Counted from the first letter of the stretch, positions 32,603 through 43,200 are shown. The stretch: DNA of 64,000 bases from Pseudoalteromonas rubra (GCF_001482385.1 NZ_CP013611.1:2914001-2978000); one strand, 5' to 3'. Notes: a model not told the origin generated them from the letters alone. Program-made: numbers and translations.

Positions 32603-35600
32603 GACATTACTTACTCAAGGGCGCTGCATAAAGCTTTCGCTTGTGACTGCGTTATCACTGGTATTAGCTGGATGTGGAGGGGGCAGTGATGCACCTGCAC
32701 CCGTTACAGATAAAGCACCAGATCCAATACCTTCAGATAAAAACAATCCGCTTCCAACTGTGAGCATTGCGGATGTTGGAGAACAGCTTGAGCAGAATGC
32801 ATTTTCGCTGACTGCCAATGCCAGTGATGATGGCTCGATTGCGGGTTATGCCTGGACGTATAGCTCTTCTTTACAGCTCACCGAGGCAGACACAAACTCC
32901 GCCACTCCCACCTATACCGTGCCGGACATAACGCAAGATGCCACCATCACGTTTACTGTTACAGTCACCGATGACAAGGGGGCAACTAATAGTGCCAGCA
33001 AAGACGTGCTGATAAAACGCAAAGTGAATTCAGTGACATTGAATGGCATCGTAACGGATCAGCCCATCAGCAATGCCAATGTGGTGGTCAGTGCGGGGAG
33101 TGCCCAGGCAGAGGTGACGGCCTCTGGGGAAGGCCTTTACACTGCTACCCTGACTGTAGACGAGAGTGAAGTAAACAGTCTGGTACGTGTTTCTGCTACT
33201 GGGGTGGGGGCACAGGACGTGGTTGAGTTTGTCTCAGTATTGAACTCAGTCGCGACACTGACAGAGCAAGCCGGTGAAGATGGTATTCTCGACAAAGAAG
33301 AGAACTTTGGCGTTAATATTACCAATGTGACCACCGCCGAGTATGCCCTGATGACACGGACCGGTGCGCCGCTGACGACCGATGTCGAGCTGGATCAGGC
33401 GTTGCTTAATGTGGATGCCGACGAGAAAATCACTTTGGCGTCTCTGATCAAGATTGTAGTTGATAACGACAACTACTCCTTGCCTGAGGGGGTGAGCTCG
33501 ACCTTAGATCTGGTTGATGATGAGCAAACGGCCCAGGCGTACGAAGATGATGTGAATGCATCGGACCCTAACCTTATCGAAGACACCAAGAAAGAGATCA
33601 AAGAGGACGATGACCTGATTGACGACTCAGTTGCCTCACTTAATGGTGACTTCATTCTGCAGGCAGTGAAAAACTATGACGCACGGCCTTATCATGTCAG
33701 CCTGAATGAAGATGGAACGGGCTCTGTATCGGCCATTAACACAGTTGACATTGAGAGCTGGAAGCAGGAAAACAGTACAGTCTCGATCACGCTGAAACAG
33801 CCGCTACACATTTCCACCTGGGAAAATAATCATGACGTCTCTGTGTTCATCAACTCACTCGAAATGACCATATTGGCAGAAAATGACGTATTCAGAACGG
33901 TCGATATCGTAGAACTGGGGTCAACAATCACAGCCGGAGATATGCCAGGCACGGAAACGTACGAGCGGAAGTACACCAGTAACCTGCTGAGTAAGTTGAA
34001 GACGGCGCAACCCACCACGGAGGAGTTGGTGGGTGTATGGTACATGGATATCACCGACGCCGATGGTAATACAGAAAAGGATCCCCCACAGCACTTTGAG
34101 TTTAAAGCGGATGGCCAAATCGTTGCGCTGGACGACCTGGATGTTGATGAGGAGATAAACTGGCGTCTGGACGGCAACACCCTGGTGATTGATTATCAGG
34201 ATCCAGAAGAGTCGGGCACTATTACATTCTGGTTTACCAAAAAACTGGGGGCAGGCTATCAGGTGGTGACTCTGGATACCAGTGACGTTGAGTGGCCGGA
34301 TACTGAATTTGGATTATTTGTTAAGGCACAGCCTGACGCACGTTGGACTGAAGAAACTGTGGCAGGGCGCTGGCATGGCTTTATCGGTAAAGAGCAGGAA
34401 CGCTTCTATACAGATCAGTTCAGCACCGGGGAGTTGTACATTAATACATTTGATTATGCGTACACATGGAACCTGGCTGAAGAAGGAAAAGTGTTTTATC
34501 GTAACCGCTACTGGCAAGGCGACCAGTGGGTCGGTCATTGTGATGTGGCTGCAAGTAACTGCTCTGTCGAAGCGCGTGTTGCGCACCGTCTCATTGCCAT
34601 TGCGGATGACCACTACTATGTCACACGTATCTTTGAACGCTTTGACCGCGAGGGAAATCCAACGTACTTTGATTCAAGCTTGTTTATTTACCAGTACAAT
34701 CCAACCATCTCACAGACAGAGTTTTTACCCCGAAACCTGGAGCACAGTCGCACAATGTGGGCACGGGATGAGGAAGCCAAATCTTGGGTGTCTGTCGATT
34801 TCGGCAGAGTAGAAAAGCCGACAGAGCCAGGAGAGTGGCATAACCAATTGGTCATCGGTTATGAAAGTTATACCTACACTCTGAGCGATGGCAAGTTGGC
34901 CTTTACCCGAGACGAGCAGCCTCATTATGTTGAGTTACTGGATTACAATGCCGAAAGAATGCAGGTGTGTGTCTATGAGGCAAGCAAAGGCTGTCAGGAA
35001 GCCAGCAAACAAGACTGGTACTATCACCCTACTGTATTTGAAGTACGCACTGAAACAGACGGCAACGGGTATCTGTCACCGGACTGGCAGCAAGTGGTTG
35101 AAGGACACAGCACCATATTAAATGTAGAACCTAACTCGGGTTATAGACTGGATACTATTGAAGGCTGTAACGGTGAGCTTGCGGGGTATGACTACATGAT
35201 CCCAGCGGTGACTGAGTCATGTCAGGTATCCGCGACGTTTAAAATACGGGAAAGCTTAGCAGCTGAAGCCGGGATCACCGATCCCGTATTAGCTAAATGT
35301 GTTGACGATAGTGATGCACCGGATCTGAGCTCGGTGCGCCAATTATTCTGTGGCTATCAGAATGTTGTTATGTCAACGACAGGACTCGATAAACTGACTA
35401 ATTTGCATTCACTCTCCCTAACACTGGATTTGGACGGTGCACTTGATCTGTCTGCACTGACACAGCTTAACTACCTGGAGTTATTTAATATTGAGTCCGT
35501 TGAGTCCATCGTTGGGATAGATCAACTCACTAACTTGCGGACTGTACGATTAACGATGAACTCGCCCGGTGAGCTGAACTTGTCTTTGCTGGCGCAGTTG

Positions 35601-37241
35601 CCCCAGCTCACTGAGCTGACAGTACATAACAGTGATATGATCAGCTCAATTGCTGGATTAGACCAGCTTACCAATGTGCAGTCATTGTCCTTAAGCGTGC
35701 AGATGGACGGTGAATTGGACTTATCTGTCCTGACGCAACTCACGCGTTTAAGCATCGAATATAGTCAATATCAGTCACTGGTTCTGCCTGAAGCCGAACA
35801 GCTCTACGCCCTGGCGCTTATCCAGGTTCAGCTGAGTGATACTGAACTTGCCGGGCTCAATTTGTCTCGCTATGCAAATTTAAGCGAACTGAATTTATCA
35901 GGGAATTTACTCACTAACTTTAGTGGAGATGATTATCCTGGGTTGACTGACCTGACTATTGAAGGCAGCAATATCGAGGGGCAGCTGGCAACACTTAAGG
36001 TGGATCTCAATGCACAGCTGCGGTACCTGGATGTCAGTGAGAACCAGTTAACGGAACTGGATATTTCAGCTAACTCGTTATTGGAACGCGTGCACATTGA
36101 GAACAACCGCTTAACTCAGCTGGTGACCGGATCTCACCCTGAGTTAACCTCACTGGGGGCCTGGAGTAACCAACTGACGGAGTTAACGGTGGCGGGTATG
36201 CCGCAGCTTGTATATCTGGATATTGAATATAATCAACTTTCACAGCTGGATGTGTCGAATAACCCTAATCTTGACACTTTGTGGTTGAACTTCAATAAAC
36301 TGACTGCACTGGATTTATCTAAAAACACGCAGCTAAATAAGTTATATGCTAGTGAGTTAAAGCAGCTAAGTCATTTAGATTTGAGCCAGAATAATCTACT
36401 TGAGGTACTCTACCTCTCCAATAATGAGCACTGGGAGAGTTTTACCGTTGCCGATTTATCTATGCTTCAAACCTTAGCGGTAAACGGCAGTCCGCAGCTA
36501 TATAGTGCGATCACTCAACAATCTTTACCGGCTTTAATTGAGTTGGATGTCAGTGACCTGCCTGCTTCGTTGGTCAACCTGGCAGATTTCCCGATGCTGA
36601 AAACGCTTAGCTGGCGTTCAGGCGGGTTAACAACGATAGATTTGGCTCAGCTCCCGGAATTAATCTCCCTGGATTTATCGGATAACCCGCTGGAAACACT
36701 TGATGTTAGTCAGAGTAAGCGCCTGGAATGGCTGACTCTGGAAAATACATCACTAACCAGCCTTGATACCGGCAATCTGAGTGAACTTAGCTGGTTGGCA
36801 ATTTCCCGCTCACAAATAACAGCGCTGGATCTGCAGCAAAATCACAAGTTAGATAATGTGAATGCTGATAATGGGGCTCTAGAGTCTGTGACGGGTCTGG
36901 AAGTGCTGGAGAACCCTACGGCATATCTGAGTTTCTATAATAACCCGCTGAACATGGAGACAGTTACTTACTTTACTCAGCTTCGGGAGCAGGGATATAG
37001 CAATCTTTATTTTAATCAGCAATATACTGCCAGAATGGAGTCATTGGGTAACGGCGGATTTAGCCTACTCGAAATAACGCTGCAATTCGGAGAAGTGACG
37101 TATGTTGACCTGTATCCGGATACGGGCTTTCAGGTTGGCGATGCGACCGGTTGCCCCGGAGAGTTGTCAGGAACCAGCTTCTTGCTGGGGCCATTAGTAG
37201 CCAATTGCACGCTGCAGGTAGAGTTTGTGCCAGTGCAGTAA
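32601..37241 (+). CDS. giant leucine-rich-repeat surface lipoprotein, copy 1
   Basis: A 1546-residue protein. The signal peptide ends in lipobox LAGC (Cys25), followed by a Gly/Ser/Pro linker. Next come a PKD-like domain (about residues 48-140, ending VTVTDDKGATNSASKDVLIKR) and a carboxypeptidase-regulatory-like sandwich (VTLNGIVTDQPISNANVVVSAG). A long acidic middle of no recognised family follows. Residues about 813-880 form an InlB-B-repeat-like unit with paired Cys (GCNGELAG, ESCQV). Residues about 930-1450 form a solenoid of roughly 21-residue leucine-rich repeats (LRYLDVSENQLTELDISAN type). A second Cys-paired unit closes the protein. It is probably outer-membrane anchored and surface displayed for binding. 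Paralogous along its whole length to copy 2. Confidence 0.88.
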   Translation: MTLLTQGRCIKLSLVTALSLVLAGCGGGSDAPAPVTDKAPDPIPSDKNNPLPTVSIADVGEQLEQNAFSLTANASDDGSIAGYAWTYSSSLQLTEADTNSATPTYTVPDITQDATITFTVTVTDDKGATNSASKDVLIKRKVNSVTLNGIVTDQPISNANVVVSAGSAQAEVTASGEGLYTATLTVDESEVNSLVRVSATGVGAQDVVEFVSVLNSVATLTEQAGEDGILDKEENFGVNITNVTTAEYALMTRTGAPLTTDVELDQALLNVDADEKITLASLIKIVVDNDNYSLPEGVSSTLDLVDDEQTAQAYEDDVNASDPNLIEDTKKEIKEDDDLIDDSVASLNGDFILQAVKNYDARPYHVSLNEDGTGSVSAINTVDIESWKQENSTVSITLKQPLHISTWENNHDVSVFINSLEMTILAENDVFRTVDIVELGSTITAGDMPGTETYERKYTSNLLSKLKTAQPTTEELVGVWYMDITDADGNTEKDPPQHFEFKADGQIVALDDLDVDEEINWRLDGNTLVIDYQDPEESGTITFWFTKKLGAGYQVVTLDTSDVEWPDTEFGLFVKAQPDARWTEETVAGRWHGFIGKEQERFYTDQFSTGELYINTFDYAYTWNLAEEGKVFYRNRYWQGDQWVGHCDVAASNCSVEARVAHRLIAIADDHYYVTRIFERFDREGNPTYFDSSLFIYQYNPTISQTEFLPRNLEHSRTMWARDEEAKSWVSVDFGRVEKPTEPGEWHNQLVIGYESYTYTLSDGKLAFTRDEQPHYVELLDYNAERMQVCVYEASKGCQEASKQDWYYHPTVFEVRTETDGNGYLSPDWQQVVEGHSTILNVEPNSGYRLDTIEGCNGELAGYDYMIPAVTESCQVSATFKIRESLAAEAGITDPVLAKCVDDSDAPDLSSVRQLFCGYQNVVMSTTGLDKLTNLHSLSLTLDLDGALDLSALTQLNYLELFNIESVESIVGIDQLTNLRTVRLTMNSPGELNLSLLAQLPQLTELTVHNSDMISSIAGLDQLTNVQSLSLSVQMDGELDLSVLTQLTRLSIEYSQYQSLVLPEAEQLYALALIQVQLSDTELAGLNLSRYANLSELNLSGNLLTNFSGDDYPGLTDLTIEGSNIEGQLATLKVDLNAQLRYLDVSENQLTELDISANSLLERVHIENNRLTQLVTGSHPELTSLGAWSNQLTELTVAGMPQLVYLDIEYNQLSQLDVSNNPNLDTLWLNFNKLTALDLSKNTQLNKLYASELKQLSHLDLSQNNLLEVLYLSNNEHWESFTVADLSMLQTLAVNGSPQLYSAITQQSLPALIELDVSDLPASLVNLADFPMLKTLSWRSGGLTTIDLAQLPELISLDLSDNPLETLDVSQSKRLEWLTLENTSLTSLDTGNLSELSWLAISRSQITALDLQQNHKLDNVNADNGALESVTGLEVLENPTAYLSFYNNPLNMETVTYFTQLREQGYSNLYFNQQYTARMESLGNGGFSLLEITLQFGEVTYVDLYPDTGFQVGDATGCPGELSGTSFLLGPLVANCTLQVEFVPVQ

Positions 37242-37292
37242 AGTACCAGCCTTTTCAGGCGAATTTAAGTGCCTTTGATGGCACACGTGTTT

Positions 37293-37327
37293 AAAAGCAG
37301 AGCTTTGTTTTCAAAGCTCTGCTTTTT
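37293..37327 (+). terminator. intrinsic terminator of LRR copy 1
   Basis: AAAAGCAGAGCTTTG and CAAAGCTCTGCTTTT form a fifteen-base perfect stem with a TTTT loop, ending in a T run. Confidence 0.92.
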
Positions 37328-37471
37328 TCTCACTGGTTAGAAGCATACCAGACTCGGTGTGTTGGACGGTATAACTGGTTTTTAGCCTTTTCAATGTTTG
37401 TTCTGTAAAGGGGGGCGTTATTTGTTCTATCAGTCGGTTGGCTGTTTGATCTACTAAAGAGAATTATCTAA

Positions 37472-37714
37472 ATGCCCTATTTAGGTATCGCATTTGGAGA
37501 GCTGTGGGACCTGCCTTTAACCGAGTTAGATCTGCCCAGGGCTTACTACTGGACATGGCATACTGGCTCGGTCCACTGCAAGGCGACTGTGTGTTGCAGG
37601 TGGAATTTGTGCCCTTGTTATAATCGTCTGGTATTGCGGTTCTTTGAAATGTAAACGACATTGTCACAGAGCTGATGCCAAAACCAGGCATTGCTCACAA
37701 AGTCCAGTTTTTTG
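37472..37714 (+). pseudogene. remnant of a third LRR lipoprotein gene with its terminator
   Basis: Reading ending at the TAA 37621-37623 gives GPLQGDCVLQVEFVPLL. This nearly matches the end of copy 2 (GPLQGFCVLQVELVPLP), with matching DNA from about 37533. Just upstream, in another frame, a short LRR-like piece (LPLTELDL) remains. The homology continues past the stop into a decayed copy of the copy-2 terminator (AAAACCAGGC...AGTCCAGTTTTTT, 37679-37713). Most of the gene is deleted. The remaining gap (37242-37912) holds the copy-1 terminator and an A/T-rich promoter-like stretch before copy 2, with no intact gene. Confidence 0.78.
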
Positions 37715-37912
37715 CACCAGCCCTTTCCCTTCATCATAGTATTATCAATAGGTTACATTGTTAATCACCCGCAATAAAAAATAATTGCCTTTTATGCATC
37801 TGTTGAAAAAATAGAAACGGTGTTAATATGAATGTTGAAAATGCGCTACAACAGCGATTAGACACAACATAATACTACGAGGATGGATAGCCTCGATGCA
37901 GGAAGTATAATA

Positions 37913-40900
37913 ATGATTAGAATTAAGGGGTTAATGGCTACAGGCCAAAGTGGGTGGCCACTTACTGTGGCTTTAGCGTTCGCACTGAGCGGGTGTGGAG
38001 GGGGCAGTGACAACACGGGGTCAAACTCAGGTTCTGACTCTGACTCAGGTCAAGGCACTGTCATACCTAAACAGAATCAGGCGCCGGTGGTGAGCATCGC
38101 AGCTTTGTCTGAACAAAAAGAGCGCCTCGCATTTTCACTAACAGCCAGTGCAAGCGACCCGGATGGTAAAGTGGCCAGTTACGCCTGGTCTCACAGTTCG
38201 TCGCTTTCTTTGACAGAAGTAGGCACGGACACGGCCACGCCGACTTACACGGTACCAGATATCCACGAAGATACGACTATTACCTTTACGGTGATGGTGA
38301 CTGACGATCAGGGGGCGACTCAGCAATCTAGTCAAAGTGTGCTGATCAAACGTAATACAGCGTCAATTACCCTGAATGGACGCGTGACGGATGAACCGAT
38401 TGCTTATGCTGATGTGGTCATGTCTGCGGGCGGTTCTGAGGTACAGGTCAAGGCAAACGGAGAAGGCCTGTATTCTGCAACATTGGTTGTCGATGAGAGT
38501 GAGGCAAACTACCCGGTCATGATTTCAGCAACCGGTGTGGATGCACAGAGCCAGGTTGAGTTTGTTTCTGTGCTGAATTCCATGGCACAGTTGGTGCAAC
38601 AAGCGGGTGAAGATGGCGAGCTTGATAAGACAGAGAACTTTGGCGTTAATGTCACGAACGTTTCGACTGCGGAATATGCGTTAATGACGCGCGCAGGCGC
38701 TGCGCCGACCAGCGATGCCGAATTAAACCAGGCGTTATTAAATGTCGATGCCGACGAAAAAATGTCGCTGGCTTCGTTGATTAAGATTGTTGTTGATAAT
38801 AGTGATTATAGCCTCCCAGAAGGCGTGAAGACGACATTGGATTTAGTCGACGATGCGCACACAGCTCAACAATTTGAGAATGACATCAATGCTGCAGATC
38901 CCGCGTTGATTGAGTCGACGAAGACTGCAATAAAGCAAGATGTTGACTTGATTGACGATACTGCAGCCCCTGTTGAGGGCGAGTTCATTCTGCAAGCGGT
39001 GAAACACTTCAATGCTGCTGCATATCATGTCAGCTTGAGTGATTCTGGAAAAGGTACGGTGTCCGCAATCAATACCGTGGAGATCAAAAGCTGGAAACAA
39101 GACAACAACACAGTCCAGATCACCCTGGCGGAGCCGTTACACATCTCAACCCGGGAGAGTGATCCAGAGCACTCTGTCTACATTGATTCATTGGAAATGA
39201 CGATCTTGGCGGAAAATGCCGTGTTCAGAACGGTCGACATTGTTGAACAGGGCATCGCTGTGTTCGGCGGGAATGACCCATATACAGAACCATATGAAAA
39301 AGCCTATACCAGTAATTTGCTGCATAAAGGGATGACTCTGGCCCTGCCTGATGACGAAGAGATGCAGGGGGTGTGGCATATTGAGGTGCGCGAAAGCGAT
39401 GGTCAAACTGGTCGTGGTTTCCCGGATCAGTATCAACTAGAGCAGAATGGAGAAATCTCTACCCCCATTGTGGATCCCAAGCGAGAGGTACTGGCCTGGC
39501 GGGTAAATGGCAATACGCTTGAGGTCGACTATCGAGCGGGCGAGCACACTGTGACAGAGGTGTTCTGGATAACCAAAAAGCTCGGAGCGGCTTATCAATA
39601 TGTCAGCCTGGCCAAGGGGGAGGCTGGCATGGCAGATACGCGCTATGGGATCCTGGTCAAACAGCAGCCGGAGGCGGTATTCACCGACAGCAACGTGGTT
39701 GGCCGTTGGCAGGGTTTCATTGGCATGAACCAGGCTGCTTTCGATATGGATCTATTTAGCAGCGGTGAGCTGTATATTGATACTTTTGATTGGGAATATG
39801 CCTGGCATGTCGACAAGGGTGAGTTAATACGAGAACGCTACAGATATGACGAAAATTACGGTATAAGCACCTCAGAGTGTAAGCCAAATATGCCAGACTG
39901 CACTTTGCAGGCTAAAGTTACACACCAGTTAGTAGCACAATCTGATGATTACTATTATGTAAGTCGTCAGTTTGAGCGGTTTGATAGTGAGGGTAACACA
40001 ACCTCTTTGTATCATAGTCTGCTGATCTATCACTATACCCCTGAAATAGTACAAACAGAGTTTTTGCCAAGTAACCTGGAAGATATTCACGATATGTGGG
40101 TAAAAGACGAGGATTTGGGTTGGTACAAAGTCATGTTTGGACCTATGTTTTGGAGCATAGAATATCCAGATAGTGTTAAAAACCAGTTGATTATCAATGA
40201 TGTCGTGCATCAGTATGAATTAGAAGATGGCAAGTTAGCGTTCATGCTCGACGAACAACCGCATTATGTGGAGCTCCTGAATTATGACGTTAGGGGTATG
40301 CAGATCTGTCTTTATGCTGCCAGCCAGGGGTGTCAGGAGTCTGATAAGCAACAGTGGTATTACGATTTTGATGGTTACGAGATCACGACTCAGACAATAG
40401 GTCAGGGCAATTTTTATCCCGCCTATCAGGAAATCCCTGAAGGACACTCTGCGCATGTCTATGTTGAGTCCGAGGCAGGTTATATGCTGCAGAGCATCAC
40501 TGGCTGTGGTGGTGAGCTATCCGAGCCGCATTATTACATTCCAGCACGTGATACGGATTGTGAAATTACCGCCACTTTTGTTGAAAAACCTAATCTGGCA
40601 GAGCTGGCCGGCATCACGGATCTTCGTCTTGCTGAATGTGTAAACCAGATGTCAGTGCAGTCTCTTCAAGAAATTACCTCACTATCTTGTGCACCGGATG
40701 AGGCTATCCAGTCACTGAACGGATTGAATAATTTGAGTGGGTTACAAGACCTGACACTTGGCCTTGTGGCTGTCACCGAGTTCGACCTGTCTGGTTTGAG
40801 TCAACTGACATCCCTGAGCATTGAGGGGAGCGAACACGGTATTTCTGCCTTGACTGTGCCTCATCCTGAACAGCTACTGGAGCTGAAATTGCAAGGCGCC

Positions 40901-42301
40901 GGGCTGAATGATGAGACGCTTGCATCGCTAGGTTTAGCACGTTTCACCGCACTGCATCGACTGGATTTATCCGGCAATGCGCTAAGCACGTTCAATGCAC
41001 AAAGCTGGCCTGATTTGACAACCCTGATATTGTCAGGCAACCGGCTTGAAGGACTTAACCTTGAGCACAATCTTCAGTTACATGACCTGAATGTCAGCAT
41101 GAATTCGCTGAGTGCGCTGAGTATTGAAAACAATGTGCAGCTGCGTTATTTGGACGCCGGTTGGAACGCGTTAGCGCAGTTGGATATGACTGAGAATGCT
41201 GCACTGTACAGTGTGGAGCTTTCTGAAAACCAGTTAACACAAGTGTTGACCGGTGAGCACCCCATGCTGACCAGGTTCCGCGCTGAGTTTAATAACCTGG
41301 CTGCAATGCAGTTGAGTGGGATGCCACGATTAAATGAGCTAGAGCTGGCCTATAATAATCTCGCACAGCTGGAGCTCATTCATAACCTTGAGCTGGAAAC
41401 GCTTAACATTAGCAATACACCGCTTGAACAGTTGGAGTTGTCCGCTAATCGCATGCTGAAAGTTCTTCACGCAAGCCGCATTTCGTTGGCGAGTGCGCTG
41501 GATTTGAGGAATAATTCGCAGCTTACAAGCCTGTACATTAACGAAAATACCCACTTGCAGTCTGTTATGCTGGCTGACGGGTTACAGCTTGAACATCTGG
41601 GTATATCGGATAGCCCTTTACTCGTGAGTCAGCTTGAGCAGTTTGATGGTGAGCGTCTCTCCTTCTTGAGTATCGATGGGGTGGACTCGCGTTGGGTCGA
41701 TTTGGCGGAGTATCCAAACCTGACATCATTAGCCTGGCAGGGGGCTGCACTGGGGCAGATTGATTTGTCCAGCCTGACCAAACTCCGGACTTTGGATCTA
41801 AGCCGTAATCCGCTTACGGGAATTGACCTGAGTCACAATACTTTATTGGAGGAATTGATTTTTGCCTACACGTCCATTACCGAATTAGATTTACAGCATA
41901 ATCCGCACCTACAATATGTCTATGTGTATGCCAATGCACTGAACTCAGTCTCCGGGGTTGAGGCGATACAAAATAGAGATGTACGGCTGGAGTTTGACTT
42001 AAACCCGCTCAGTGATGACACGGTCTCTTACCTGTTACAGGTTCAGAGCAACGGCTATGATAACCTGACTTACAGTCAGTCCTCTCTGGCAGAGATTGCT
42101 ATCATAGGGCAGGGCAGCGTCGATGGATCAGTTGTAGAGCTTGAAAACAATCAGTCTCTGGAACTTATCTTGCAGCCAGATGCCGGTCATCAGGTTGGTC
42201 GTGTCACAGGTTGTCCGGGCGAGTTACTGGGCACGATTTATCGACTTGGTCCGTTGCAAGGTTTCTGTGTGTTGCAGGTGGAGCTCGTGCCGCTACCATA
42301 A
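37913..42301 (+). CDS. giant leucine-rich-repeat surface lipoprotein, copy 2
   Basis: A 1462-residue protein. The start is the ATG reading MIRIKGLM, with AGGA about nine bases before it; a longer frame adds ten unsupported residues. The lipobox is LSGC (Cys28), then an Asp/Ser/Gly linker. The domain order is that of copy 1: PKD-like domain, carboxypeptidase-regulatory-like sandwich, unnamed acidic middle, Cys-paired repeat unit (about 822-889, GCGGELSE...DCEITATF), LRR solenoid (about 939-1360, e.g. LRTLDLSRNPLTGIDLSHN), and a final Cys-paired unit. The N-terminal half is more conserved between copies than the LRR part. That fits a constant anchor with a variable binding surface, which is inference. 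Preceded by a third-copy remnant. Confidence 0.88.
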   Translation: MIRIKGLMATGQSGWPLTVALAFALSGCGGGSDNTGSNSGSDSDSGQGTVIPKQNQAPVVSIAALSEQKERLAFSLTASASDPDGKVASYAWSHSSSLSLTEVGTDTATPTYTVPDIHEDTTITFTVMVTDDQGATQQSSQSVLIKRNTASITLNGRVTDEPIAYADVVMSAGGSEVQVKANGEGLYSATLVVDESEANYPVMISATGVDAQSQVEFVSVLNSMAQLVQQAGEDGELDKTENFGVNVTNVSTAEYALMTRAGAAPTSDAELNQALLNVDADEKMSLASLIKIVVDNSDYSLPEGVKTTLDLVDDAHTAQQFENDINAADPALIESTKTAIKQDVDLIDDTAAPVEGEFILQAVKHFNAAAYHVSLSDSGKGTVSAINTVEIKSWKQDNNTVQITLAEPLHISTRESDPEHSVYIDSLEMTILAENAVFRTVDIVEQGIAVFGGNDPYTEPYEKAYTSNLLHKGMTLALPDDEEMQGVWHIEVRESDGQTGRGFPDQYQLEQNGEISTPIVDPKREVLAWRVNGNTLEVDYRAGEHTVTEVFWITKKLGAAYQYVSLAKGEAGMADTRYGILVKQQPEAVFTDSNVVGRWQGFIGMNQAAFDMDLFSSGELYIDTFDWEYAWHVDKGELIRERYRYDENYGISTSECKPNMPDCTLQAKVTHQLVAQSDDYYYVSRQFERFDSEGNTTSLYHSLLIYHYTPEIVQTEFLPSNLEDIHDMWVKDEDLGWYKVMFGPMFWSIEYPDSVKNQLIINDVVHQYELEDGKLAFMLDEQPHYVELLNYDVRGMQICLYAASQGCQESDKQQWYYDFDGYEITTQTIGQGNFYPAYQEIPEGHSAHVYVESEAGYMLQSITGCGGELSEPHYYIPARDTDCEITATFVEKPNLAELAGITDLRLAECVNQMSVQSLQEITSLSCAPDEAIQSLNGLNNLSGLQDLTLGLVAVTEFDLSGLSQLTSLSIEGSEHGISALTVPHPEQLLELKLQGAGLNDETLASLGLARFTALHRLDLSGNALSTFNAQSWPDLTTLILSGNRLEGLNLEHNLQLHDLNVSMNSLSALSIENNVQLRYLDAGWNALAQLDMTENAALYSVELSENQLTQVLTGEHPMLTRFRAEFNNLAAMQLSGMPRLNELELAYNNLAQLELIHNLELETLNISNTPLEQLELSANRMLKVLHASRISLASALDLRNNSQLTSLYINENTHLQSVMLADGLQLEHLGISDSPLLVSQLEQFDGERLSFLSIDGVDSRWVDLAEYPNLTSLAWQGAALGQIDLSSLTKLRTLDLSRNPLTGIDLSHNTLLEELIFAYTSITELDLQHNPHLQYVYVYANALNSVSGVEAIQNRDVRLEFDLNPLSDDTVSYLLQVQSNGYDNLTYSQSSLAEIAIIGQGSVDGSVVELENNQSLELILQPDAGHQVGRVTGCPGELLGTIYRLGPLQGFCVLQVELVPLP

Positions 42302-42357
42302 CCCTGTATTCACCCAGCGCTTTGCAATATAACCAGGATTGCCACAATGCTGACGCT

Positions 42358-42391
42358 AAAACAGGACTTTGCACGCAAAGTCCTGTTTTTG
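42358..42391 (+). terminator. intrinsic terminator of LRR copy 2
   Basis: AAAACAGGACTTTG and CAAAGTCCTGTTTT form a fourteen-base perfect stem with a CACG loop and TTTTT tail. Its decayed sister lies after the third-copy remnant. Confidence 0.93.
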
Positions 42392-42558
42392 TATGCAGCA
42401 AACACTGAGCTTATGGTTTATGTATTTTTGATTTAAAAAATTGCAAAAAAAAGGCTAATTCTTCTTTTAAACCGACTAAATAAACAGATTCAAAATCACA
42501 ATTCCCCTTTAAATGGATTAAGATCTCCGCCAAATTGTCATCCCTAGGCGAGAGCAAA

Positions 42559-43191
42559 ATGACCGCAGTAAACAACCAGAATTTGCTACAACTTCGTTTT
42601 ATTCAACAAACGCACATCGATGCGGTTAAACCTTCGTTTAACCGTCTGCCAGATAACCCTTATGCGGACGGCGCATTCCGTAAACGTCGCTATTCCGTAT
42701 TGAAATTTGCCAATGGTGAAGTGGCTTTACAGCCGACTAAAGCTTTTGTGCAGGACGACTCAATCAACACCTTTCAGGGCAACATTGAGCGTGTTTATGA
42801 AAATCTGGAAGCAGACCTGATCCACAGTGAAGGCTTTAAGCACCTGCTGAATGAGTTTAGAGCAATGACAGGTATCAGCGATGAGCGTGATATCGAAGTG
42901 CATCAGTTCCGCATGCTGGCCATTGAGAGTGATACACCGCCAGCACCAGAAGGCGTGCATCAGGATGGTTTCGACCATGTATGTGTATGTGGTGTGTCGC
43001 ATGAGAACATCGCGGGTGGTGAATTACTGGTATACGAGCACAAAGACGCTGAGCCTTGCTTTAAGATGGAGATCAAAGATGGCTTGTTTGCCCTGGTCAA
43101 TGACCGTGAGGTTTGGCACAACGCGACGCCAATGAACAAACTGGATGCCACGCAGACCGGGTATCTGGACTGTTTTGTGTTTACCGCGTAA
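42559..43191 (+). CDS. 2OG-Fe dioxygenase-family protein (amino-acid hydroxylase type)
   Basis: A 210-residue protein starting at the ATG reading MTAVNNQN. It resembles the 2OG-Fe(II) family that includes Bacillus L-isoleucine 4-hydroxylase and BsmA. Iron ligands are visible: His134 and Asp136 (GVHQDGFDH) and His187 (EVWHNATP). In the isoleucine hydroxylase the 2OG-binding Arg follows that last His in a FRDILLVTF block; here the same place reads YLDCFVFTA, so the Arg appears to be Leu203. The protein may bind 2OG differently, use another co-substrate or be altered in activity. It is nine bases upstream of a PLP enzyme gene and surely co-transcribed with it. Confidence 0.82.
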   Translation: MTAVNNQNLLQLRFIQQTHIDAVKPSFNRLPDNPYADGAFRKRRYSVLKFANGEVALQPTKAFVQDDSINTFQGNIERVYENLEADLIHSEGFKHLLNEFRAMTGISDERDIEVHQFRMLAIESDTPPAPEGVHQDGFDHVCVCGVSHENIAGGELLVYEHKDAEPCFKMEIKDGLFALVNDREVWHNATPMNKLDATQTGYLDCFVFTA

Positions 43192-43200
43192 GAGGTCATT

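Noticed and set aside
34282-34812. A 176-codon alternative frame inside LRR copy 1
   Set aside because: It lacks a ribosome site and family features and lies fully within the long, clearly coding frame.
37472-37654. A 60-codon ORF in the gap between the LRR genes
   Set aside because: It crosses a deletion junction, switching from an LRR scrap to the wrong frame of the conserved C-terminus. It is better read as a gene remnant.
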